From Candidatus Kapaibacterium sp. (GTDB lineage Bacteria; Bacteroidota; Ignavibacteria; Kapaibacteriales; HRBIN21): DNA of 5,578 bases. Below, piece after piece: positions 1 through 5,310 of the stretch (position 1 is its first letter; every line of letters begins with the position of its first letter). The notes beneath the pieces are model-generated. The model was given only the letters and a program-made list of their open reading frames with translations, did not search any database and was not told the DNA's origin. A program made the translations under genes and the position numbers. The stretch is from assembly GCA_025055465.1 (NCBI GenBank), contig JANWXA010000134.1, positions 1 to 5,578 on the forward strand, read 5' to 3'.

Positions 1-846
1 GATGAGGTTGTCGCGGCGGGCACGTTGCCTCTGATACGTAGGATTGGCTGCCTCCGGAGTGCGCACGAAGTCTTCCCAGCTCAGCGGGCCGGGGATATTG
101 AAACGGTTGGCGGTAAAGGTAGCTGTCAGCTCCACCAGGGTACTGGAGGCTAACTCCGAGGTCAGCGACCAACCTGCCCACCAGCGCCTGGCCTCCGAAT
201 GGCGGCGCCAGCCAGAAGAGACAGTGTAAGCAGCGGTGGTTCCTATGGTGCTGCTGGGAGAGTCGAACACTATCTGTGCTGCGACTTTACGAAACCCGAA
301 ACCACCAGCGAGTGCAGAAAGCGTAAACGGCAGTGCCGATGGCAGTGGCACCGTCCGGAAAGCGATGACGCCGCCGCTGGCATTTCCCCACAGTAGAGTG
401 CTATTGGAGCGTAGAACGTCGACTTCTGTAAGTGCCAGGGGCTCCAGCAGGTCCAACGCAGTGCGTCCGTCAGGCTCTGTTACAGGGACCCCATCCAAGA
501 GGATGCGCACGCCGCGTGTTGTTCCGTTGTTGGACCGGTCGCCAGCGCCGCGGGCTCCAAAACCCCGTACGACAATCCGAAGGTCACCAGTCCCCGCGCG
601 GTCTTGCACAAGGACTCCCGGAATCCACCCCAGGGCTTCTTCAATGCCATAGCCCCGCCGAGCTACCCATCCCTCTGCCGTACGATGGGTTAGGGCGTAC
701 GGTACAACCGGTAGCAGTTCTGCGCTCCGCAGAGCTGTGACGGTAACTACGGGGAGCGTGTATGTGGTGTCCGCCGCTTGTATTGATAGCCCGCCGGCGA
801 GCCCCAGTATTCCGACGACACTGCTCCAGCTTAGACGGGAAGGCAT
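1..846 (-). CDS. TonB-dependent outer-membrane receptor, N-terminal part (runs off the left edge)
   Basis: The minus-strand frame is open for 282 codons from the ATG at 846 to base 1 with no stop, so the gene is cut by the window edge. Residues 1-24 look like a signal peptide (R4, hydrophobic 10-22, cleavage near Ile-Gln-Ala). Residues 30-38 (TLPVVTVTA) resemble a TonB box. Residues about 45-165 form a plug domain: GIEEALGWIPGVLVQD, then RIVVRGFGARG, RILLDGVPVTEPDG and a LLWGNASGGVI segment. After residue 170 alternating hydrophobic stretches suggest the first barrel strands. Such receptors import ferric siderophores, haem, cobalamin or other ligands across the outer membrane using TonB/ExbBD energy. 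The RGFG and NNGTTRG...LDGVP pattern recalls FecA/siderophore-type receptors, but the substrate cannot be told. There is no carboxypeptidase-like N-terminal domain as in SusC. An AGGA Shine-Dalgarno at 855-858 lies 8 nt before the ATG and supports this start. It is divergent from sdhC. Confidence 0.9.
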   Translation of the reverse strand, partial: MPSRLSWSSVVGILGLAGGLSIQAADTTYTLPVVTVTALRSAELLPVVPYALTHRTAEGWVARRGYGIEEALGWIPGVLVQDRAGTGDLRIVVRGFGARGAGDRSNNGTTRGVRILLDGVPVTEPDGRTALDLLEPLALTEVDVLRSNSTLLWGNASGGVIAFRTVPLPSALPFTLSALAGGFGFRKVAAQIVFDSPSSTIGTTAAYTVSSGWRRHSEARRWWAGWSLTSELASSTLVELTATFTANRFNIPGPLSWEDFVRTPEAANPTYQRQRARRDNLI

Positions 847-885
847 CAAGTATTTCCTAAGGATTAGTTGGACTGACAGGAACAC

Positions 886-893
886 CAAAGATA
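886..893 (-). promoter_or_regulatory. Candidate -7 promoter box (TATCTTTG) for the TonB receptor
   Basis: On the minus strand the bases read TATCTTTG, a perfect match to the Bacteroidota sigma-A -7 consensus TAnnTTTG. It sits about 40 nt upstream of the receptor ATG, which would give a leader of roughly 35 nt containing the AGGA ribosome site. No convincing -33 TTTG or TTG lies at the usual distance, so this is a partial promoter match. It is also a passable generic -10-like AT-rich element. Confidence 0.45.
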
Positions 894-920
894 AAGAATT
901 CCCCTCTTGCTGGACTGTTC

Positions 921-930
921 GTTGCGCAAC
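921..930. promoter_or_regulatory. 10-bp perfect palindrome in the divergent promoter region (possible operator)
   Basis: GTTGCGCAAC is its own reverse complement, and the symmetry does not extend to the flanking bases. It lies between the two candidate -7 boxes, roughly 40-50 bp upstream of the inferred receptor transcription start and 60-70 bp upstream of the inferred sdhC start. That is a position where a dimeric regulator could act on either gene. No regulator family can be named, and a 10-bp palindrome may be chance. Confidence 0.25.
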
Positions 931-978
931 AGGCTACTCGGATGAGGGGGATTCGTGTGCTGGAAAGCGTATGTCGCA

Positions 979-986
979 TAAGTTTG
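979..986 (+). promoter_or_regulatory. Candidate -7 promoter box (TAAGTTTG) for sdhCDA
   Basis: TAAGTTTG is a perfect match to the Bacteroidota TAnnTTTG -7 element. It ends 30 nt before the sdhC ATG, giving an inferred leader of about 25 nt that carries the AGGGGA ribosome site. The expected upstream TTTG is not clear; the nearest candidate is a weak TTCGTG at 952-957. A matching box on the opposite strand serves the divergent receptor gene, which makes both more credible than either alone. Confidence 0.45.
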
Positions 987-1016
987 CGCCGAGTCGGGAC
1001 AGCAGGGGATACCATA

Positions 1017-1424
1017 ATGGCGTATTTACAGCAGCGGTCACCGATCAAGACATGGTGGGAGAATGTCCGCCGTTATCGGTGGCATGCAGGATTGGTAGCG
1101 TGGGTCTTACACCGCATCACTGGTCTGGCCCTTCTGGGGTATCTTTTCGTGCACATCTGGGCGCTCCGAACCCTTGTCAAGGGCAGTGCGGCGTTTGAGG
1201 CAGAGATGCAGCTCTTTACAACCCCCTTCTTCAAAGTTGCGGAGTGGCTGCTCTTCGCTGTCGTTCTCTTCCACGCACTCAATGGTATTCGGATTGCCCT
1301 GGTGGACTTCTCTACACAGGGGGCTTACCGCCAGAGGCTCCTGCTGCACCTGGTTTACGGAATTGGGGTCGCAATGATGCTCCTAATGGGGGTACTCATC
1401 TTCCTCGACCCATTTGCAGTCTGA
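1017..1424 (+). CDS. sdhC: Succinate dehydrogenase cytochrome b subunit (membrane anchor C)
   Basis: This 135-residue membrane protein anchors succinate dehydrogenase/fumarate reductase in the inner membrane and helps bind haem b and the quinone. Three hydrophobic segments are visible, about 28-50, 74-95 and 109-131. The first contains LHRITGLALLGYLFVHIW, the family's HR-x-(S/T)-G motif (H32, R33) followed by H46. The second contains FHALNGIRIALVDF, matching the family's H-x3-G-(I/L)-R signature, with H86 as the likely haem ligand; isoleucine follows the arginine where histidine is common. The ATG at 1017 is chosen over the in-frame ATG at 942 because an AGGGGA site at 1004-1009 lies 7 nt upstream and the extra 25 residues are not SdhC-like and would include the candidate promoter. 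It is the first gene of an sdhCDA operon, 17 nt from sdhD, and shares residue spacing with SdhD, suggesting paralogy. Confidence 0.9.
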   Translation: MAYLQQRSPIKTWWENVRRYRWHAGLVAWVLHRITGLALLGYLFVHIWALRTLVKGSAAFEAEMQLFTTPFFKVAEWLLFAVVLFHALNGIRIALVDFSTQGAYRQRLLLHLVYGIGVAMMLLMGVLIFLDPFAV

Positions 1425-1427
1425 GAG

Positions 1428-1436
1428 TAAGGAGGG
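1428..1436 (+). promoter_or_regulatory. Strong Shine-Dalgarno site of sdhD
   Basis: TAAGGAGGG lies 5 nt before the ATG at 1442 and is close to the full anti-16S complement. It fixes the sdhD start and argues against the 66-residue longer reading that opens at 1244 inside sdhC. Such a strong site is unusual for Bacteroidia proper, which use Shine-Dalgarno pairing weakly. Confidence 0.8.
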
Positions 1437-1441
1437 AAACC

Positions 1442-1807
1442 ATGCGCTCAACCCGGTCACGGTGGTCTTCCTATGGATGGTACTGGCAGCGCATCAGCGG
1501 TCTGCTATTGGTGGTGTTCACCATCGGGCACTACGTGACGGTCCACTGGACGGAAGCCGCTGGGCATAGCTTTGAGTCCTCAATCGAACGGTTAGCGAAT
1601 CCCCTATTTCAGTTTTGGTACCTGGGGTTTGTGCTACTGGGCTTCTACCATGGGGTGCAGGGCCTCTACAACATTGTGCGCGATTTCAAGCTTCCACGCG
1701 TCCTCCTCGTGGGGATCATGGGGATTGTGATCATTGCTGCTCTCTACTTTGTCTATCTTGGCTTTGACACGGTGCTAACTGTGCATGAGTGGAAGCACCT
1801 GCCGTAA
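1442..1807 (+). CDS. sdhD: Succinate dehydrogenase hydrophobic membrane anchor subunit D
   Basis: This is a 121-residue protein with three predicted membrane helices (about 15-36, 58-79 and 87-107), encoded between sdhC and sdhA. It carries WYWQRISGLLLVVFTIGHYV near the N-terminus and FYHGVQGLYNIVRDF in the second helix, the same pattern as SdhC. With a constant offset of 16 residues, R17 matches SdhC R33, H30 matches H46, P54 matches P70, H70 matches H86, G74 matches G90, and D81-F82 match D97-F98. H30 and H70 are therefore the probable haem ligands from this subunit. With SdhC they would give two bis-histidine haems, as in di-haem type A/B enzymes. The role is quinone reduction and membrane anchoring. 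The sequence diverges from E. coli SdhD, so naming rests on motif pattern and position. Confidence 0.85.
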   Translation: MRSTRSRWSSYGWYWQRISGLLLVVFTIGHYVTVHWTEAAGHSFESSIERLANPLFQFWYLGFVLLGFYHGVQGLYNIVRDFKLPRVLLVGIMGIVIIAALYFVYLGFDTVLTVHEWKHLP

Positions 1808-1833
1808 GGCTGTTGGACAGAACAGGGCTGGCC

Positions 1834-3600
1834 ATGCAGGTTCATACAGTGGATGTTGTCATTGTCGGGTCTGGCGGAGCGGGGTTGCGCGCAGCCGTTG
1901 AGATCAAACCGCCGTATACGTGCGCGGTGCTCAGTAAGGTCCATCCCTTGCGCTCCCATACAGGGGCAGCTCAGGGCGGGGTCTGTGCAGCCCTGGGGAA
2001 CGAGGAGGAGGACTCCTGGGAGTGGCACGCATACGACACGATCAAGGGCTCTGATTTCTTGGGCGACCAGGACGCTATAGAGCTGATGTGCCAGGATGCT
2101 GTTCGGGCTATCATCGAGCTGGAGCACATGGGAATGCCTTTTTCCCGACGTCCGGATGGCAGGATTGCTCAACGGCGCTTCGGCGGGCATACGAGGCCAG
2201 AGAATCCTTCTGACCCCAACTCCAAGCGGATCCCTGTACGCCGTGCCTGCTACTCAGCGGACCGTACGGGACATGCGATGTTGCATACTCTCTACGAGAA
2301 CGCTCTCAAAAACGGCGTCCGCTTCTTTTCGGAGTTCTTCGTTACCGATGTCATTGTGCACAATGGCTCCTGCTGCGGGGTTGTGGCGCTGGACATCCGT
2401 TCAGGCCAGCTCCATGTCTTCCACGCCAAGGCAGTGCTCTTTGCCACTGGCGGCTACGGACGTGTCTACCAGGTGACCTCCAATGCCCATGCTGGCACCG
2501 GCGACGGAATGGCGGTGGTATATCGGCGGGGTATCCCACTGGAGGACATGGAATTCGTGCAGTTCCACCCAACGGGCTTGTGGAGGCTTGGGGTGCTCAT
2601 CTCGGAAGCAGCCCGTGGCGAAGGGGGGATTCTCCGCAACAAGGATGGCGAGCCCTTCATGGAACGCTATGCTCCTACGGTCAAGGACTTAGCACCACGC
2701 GACTTGGTCAGCCGGGCAATCGTTACGGAAATCCGAGAAGGCAGGGGCATTGAGGCGAGGGACGGAACCTTCTATGTCGGACTGGACTTGACCCACTTGT
2801 CCGAAGAGGTGCTGCGGGAGAAATTGCCCGAAATCACGGGCTTTGCCCAGTTGTACTTAGGGGTGAACCCCCGGAAGGAGTGGATTCCGGTCCAGCCGAC
2901 CGTTCATTACGCCATGGGGGGTATTCCGACTGATGTGGATGGGCGGGTCGTCGTGGACGAGCGCAATACGGTGCTGCGTGGCATGTGGGCTGCAGGCGAG
3001 GTGGCCTGTGTCTCCGTTCACGGTGCCAACCGCCTGGGAACGAATTCACTGCTGGACCTGATTGTCTTCGGGCGCCGTGCGGGCAAGGCAATCGTAGAAT
3101 ACCTGCAAGCAGGCGCGGCGTGGGAAGAGCTCCCTGCAGACGTCCTGGATTTTTCCCGCCAGCGGATAGAGCACCTCCGCTCCAGCAATGGTCCCGAACG
3201 CCTTGCACCGTTGCGCCGGACCTTGCAGAAAACAATGATGGACAACGTCGGACTTTTCCGCACCGACCAAGGACTGAGGGAAACGACCAGCATCCTGGCG
3301 GATTTACGAGAATGCTACCAACGGCTCCATCTTGATGATAGAGGCGATGCTTTCAACACCGAGCTCGTAGAGGCACTGGAACTGGAAAACCTGCTAGACG
3401 TTGCTGAGGCAATTACCTACAGTGCCCTTGCACGCACGGAGACCCGTGGCGCTCACGCCCGAGAAGACTATCCCCAGCGCGATGACCAGAGCTGGCTCAA
3501 ACACACCCTGGTTGTGCGGGACCCGGATCATGCTGCCCCGCAGATTACCTACAAGCCCGTTCGGATCACGCGCTACCAGCCCGTGGAGCGGAAGTATTAG
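1834..3600 (+). CDS. sdhA: Succinate dehydrogenase/fumarate reductase flavoprotein subunit
   Basis: SdhA oxidises succinate to fumarate at a covalently bound FAD and passes electrons to the iron-sulfur subunit, linking the TCA cycle to respiration at the cytoplasmic face of the inner membrane. The 588 residues match the family length. Visible motifs: FAD dinucleotide fold GSGGAG (12-17); covalent-flavin H42 in LRSHTGAAQGG; substrate H245 in EFVQFHPTG; catalytic-shuttle R289 in APRDLVSRA; H358 in VHYAMGGIPTD; R400 in GANRLGTNSLLD; and the usual ITRYQPVERKY C-terminus. All key residues are present. The start at 1834 is preferred because AGGG at 1824-1827 is 6 nt upstream and the protein then begins just before the FAD fold. 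The in-frame ATG at 1789 would overlap sdhD and add 15 unlikely residues. It is the last plus-strand gene; no sdhB follows, and its final 35 bp overlap the end of lgt. Confidence 0.97.
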   Translation: MQVHTVDVVIVGSGGAGLRAAVEIKPPYTCAVLSKVHPLRSHTGAAQGGVCAALGNEEEDSWEWHAYDTIKGSDFLGDQDAIELMCQDAVRAIIELEHMGMPFSRRPDGRIAQRRFGGHTRPENPSDPNSKRIPVRRACYSADRTGHAMLHTLYENALKNGVRFFSEFFVTDVIVHNGSCCGVVALDIRSGQLHVFHAKAVLFATGGYGRVYQVTSNAHAGTGDGMAVVYRRGIPLEDMEFVQFHPTGLWRLGVLISEAARGEGGILRNKDGEPFMERYAPTVKDLAPRDLVSRAIVTEIREGRGIEARDGTFYVGLDLTHLSEEVLREKLPEITGFAQLYLGVNPRKEWIPVQPTVHYAMGGIPTDVDGRVVVDERNTVLRGMWAAGEVACVSVHGANRLGTNSLLDLIVFGRRAGKAIVEYLQAGAAWEELPADVLDFSRQRIEHLRSSNGPERLAPLRRTLQKTMMDNVGLFRTDQGLRETTSILADLRECYQRLHLDDRGDAFNTELVEALELENLLDVAEAITYSALARTETRGAHAREDYPQRDDQSWLKHTLVVRDPDHAAPQITYKPVRITRYQPVERKY

Positions 3601-4408
3601 CCCAGCGGCGCACCAGTAGGAAGCCCCCTACACCGATGGCTACAAGCGATACCCACTGTGCTTGGCTTAGTCCCCAGTAGGTCGGGTTGAGGCGGATAAA
3701 CTCCACCAAGAGCCGTTCCAAGCCTGCCAGTACAAGGTAGAGCCCGAACAGCCAGCCTTCAGCGTGCTGGCGACTCTTTCGGAGTGACCATAGCAGGATA
3801 AAGACCCCGACGCAGGCCAGAAACTCGTAAATAGGCGTGGGATGGACCGGAATGTCCTCCGGCACGGGGCGTCCGGGGAAGAGCTCTTCGTACTTGCGCC
3901 GCAGTTCAGGGTTAAGATGCGCCAGTGTGGGGACTGTCCCGTTCGGGTACGTGACCGCCCAGGGGACGTTGGTCGGGATACCGTAATCACCATCACCGGC
4001 CAGGTGGCAACCAATTCGCCCAATTCCATAGGCTAAGATAAGCGCTGGCGCGATCGCGTCGGCAATGCGCCAGAGGGGCAGACGGCGCCGACGCAAATAC
4101 AGAAGAAAGCCGACCGTTGCGACCAGAAAGCCCCCGTGGAAGGTAAGCCCTGCAGGACTGAAGATGGCCCCGAGAGGGTCGGCGAGGAACTCTTGGGGAT
4201 GCTCCAGTAGATGAAAGAGTTTTGCCCCAGCCAAGCCGCCGATGAAAGCGATCAGAAGGAGTGAGGAGGCGACGTCCTTTGGCTTCGGTATGCCTCGGCG
4301 GCGGAATTCTGCCGCAGAGAGCCAGTAGGCAGTCAGAAAGCCCAGGGCTACCATAGCTCCAAAGCTGTAAATCGTTATCGGGCCGATTTTGATGAGAACA
4401 GGGAGCAT
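3566..4408 (-). CDS. lgt: Prolipoprotein diacylglyceryl transferase
   Basis: Lgt transfers the diacylglyceryl group of phosphatidylglycerol to the lipobox cysteine of prolipoproteins, the first step of lipoprotein maturation, in the inner membrane. The 280-residue polytopic protein shows family landmarks: GPITIYSFGAMVALGF (9-24), HGG at 91-93 (E. coli H103 region), GRIG at 130-133 (E. coli R143), HPTPIYE at 189-195, and GLERLLVEFIR at 229-239 with the conserved arginine. The active-site loop reads GRIGCHLAGDGDYG rather than GRIGNFINGELWG, so the asparagine and glutamate of the PROSITE-type pattern are replaced. I recall similar variants from Bacteroidota-type Lgt proteins, but that is from memory. 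The ATG forms a TAATG overlap with the stop of the upstream HDOD gene, with GAGG just ahead. The stop lies inside the 3' end of convergent sdhA. Confidence 0.95.
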   Translation of the reverse strand: MLPVLIKIGPITIYSFGAMVALGFLTAYWLSAAEFRRRGIPKPKDVASSLLLIAFIGGLAGAKLFHLLEHPQEFLADPLGAIFSPAGLTFHGGFLVATVGFLLYLRRRRLPLWRIADAIAPALILAYGIGRIGCHLAGDGDYGIPTNVPWAVTYPNGTVPTLAHLNPELRRKYEELFPGRPVPEDIPVHPTPIYEFLACVGVFILLWSLRKSRQHAEGWLFGLYLVLAGLERLLVEFIRLNPTYWGLSQAQWVSLVAIGVGGFLLVRRWANTSAPRAGSA

Positions 4409-4410
4409 TA
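4406..4410 (-). promoter_or_regulatory. TAATG stop/start overlap coupling the HDOD gene to lgt
   Basis: On the minus strand the TAA stop of the HDOD gene (4410-4408) shares its last base with the ATG of lgt (4408-4406). A short GAGG lies 4 nt before the ATG. This arrangement usually reflects translational coupling and co-transcription. Confidence 0.75.
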
Positions 4411-5295
4411 GACCTCGCTCACCAGTGTTTGGAGCATTGTTGCTGCATCGTGGAAATGTTCCTCCATGTTCAGAGTGAAGGCGGCAATATCCATGTTGGA
4501 GAGGTCAGGGAACTTCTCTTCCAGTATGCGCCAGGCAGGTTCTTCGGACAGCAGCAAGCGCTGGATGCCTTCGCCAATGCCGGCGCCCCAGAGCTCGCAC
4601 AGTAGGTCGGCTATGCGGACGATACTGGCCTGGGTCTGGAAGCGTGGGGCTTCGTGCGGTGCGGAGTGGTATCGAACGACGGCTCGGATACTCTCGGGAA
4701 AGTACCACCGCTGTGCTAAAACATCTCCAATTTCCTCGTGAGTCGCACCCAACAGAGCACGCTCGGCAGCGTGCTCAGCTTCGCCGGCTTGAATCCGCCG
4801 CTCTAACTCCCTGAAGTGGAGCAGGGACGCTTGGATAACGATCAGTTTTCCAATGTCATGGAGCAGCCCTGCAGTAAAGACCTGTTCTGCCATCGAAACT
4901 TCTATTTGGCGCGCCAACGCCTTCGCTACTAAAGCAGTGCAGGCGGAGTGCCACCAGAAACGCTGCAATTGCTCGGCGGCTTCAGGTTGGCTTTTGAGCA
5001 TCATACGGGTGAAGATCCCAACCGCAACGGCGATGGAGGTAACAGCAATGGAACCCAGAAAAACCAGCGCTTGCTGGATAGAAGAAATGGGTACTTGGAG
5101 CCCATAAAAGGGCGAGTTGACCAGCTTGAGAATTCGGGCTGCTACCGCAGGCTCTGTCTCTATGATTTGAGCAACCTCTTGCCAGTGTGCCCGCTCGTTC
5201 TCCAGTAGCTTGTTCAGATGTACTACTACGCGGGGAGGCGCCATTAGCCAATCAATGCTCTGGACGGTTTGGAGAAAGTTGCCGGACTGCTCCAT
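4408..5295 (-). CDS. HDOD-domain protein (putative signalling/regulatory HD family)
   Basis: This is a 295-residue protein of the HDOD class (related to HD and HD-GYP domains), which is linked in other bacteria to signalling, motility and stress control; the biochemical role is often unknown. Recognisable features in order: an N-terminal helical part with LPxxP-like MAPPRVVVHLNKLL (18-31), EPAVAARILKLVNSPFYG (48-65), ISSIQQALVFLGS (70-82), FWWHSACTALVAKALA (113-128), AGLLHDIGKL (142-151), ATHEEIGDVLAQRWYFPESI (184-203), YHSAP (209-213) and IVRIADLL (225-232). H116, H146-D147, H186, H210 and D230 preserve most HD-type metal ligand positions, so catalytic activity is possible. There is no GYP motif, receiver, GGDEF or EAL domain, and no transmembrane segment. 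A GGGGAA ribosome site at 5301-5306 precedes the ATG by 5 nt. It is sandwiched between gpsA (15 nt gap) and lgt (1 nt overlap). Confidence 0.9.
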   Translation of the reverse strand: MEQSGNFLQTVQSIDWLMAPPRVVVHLNKLLENERAHWQEVAQIIETEPAVAARILKLVNSPFYGLQVPISSIQQALVFLGSIAVTSIAVAVGIFTRMMLKSQPEAAEQLQRFWWHSACTALVAKALARQIEVSMAEQVFTAGLLHDIGKLIVIQASLLHFRELERRIQAGEAEHAAERALLGATHEEIGDVLAQRWYFPESIRAVVRYHSAPHEAPRFQTQASIVRIADLLCELWGAGIGEGIQRLLLSEEPAWRILEEKFPDLSNMDIAAFTLNMEEHFHDAATMLQTLVSEV

Positions 5296-5310
5296 AAATG
5301 TTCCCCGGAT

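Noticed and set aside
236..740. Plus-strand open frames of 138 and 102 codons
   Set aside because: They lie antisense to the TonB receptor, are rich in Arg, Pro and Ser as expected of shadow frames in GC-rich DNA, and show no domain or ribosome site.
942..1016. Longer sdhC start at 942
   Set aside because: The extension is Arg-rich and not SdhC-like, overlaps the candidate promoter, and lacks the better ribosome site seen before the ATG at 1017.
737..1198. 153-codon plus-strand frame crossing the intergenic region into sdhC
   Set aside because: It overlaps the receptor start, the promoters and the well-supported sdhC frame, and has no recognisable motif.
1789..1833. Longer sdhA start overlapping sdhD by 19 bp
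   Set aside because: The 15 added residues do not resemble SdhA N-termini, and the ATG at 1834 has an AGGG site at good spacing and leads directly into the FAD fold.
1753..2190. 145-codon minus-strand frame opposite sdhD/sdhA
   Set aside because: It is antisense to conserved SdhA residues, Cys- and Pro-rich, and has no family resemblance.
2834..3235. 133-codon minus-strand frame opposite sdhA
   Set aside because: It is the shadow of the conserved SdhA substrate-binding region, with biased Gly/Pro/Arg composition and no ribosome site.
3560..3660. Possible bidirectional terminator between sdhA and lgt
   Set aside because: I looked for an inverted repeat with a T-run on either strand and found none; the region is coding on one or both strands.
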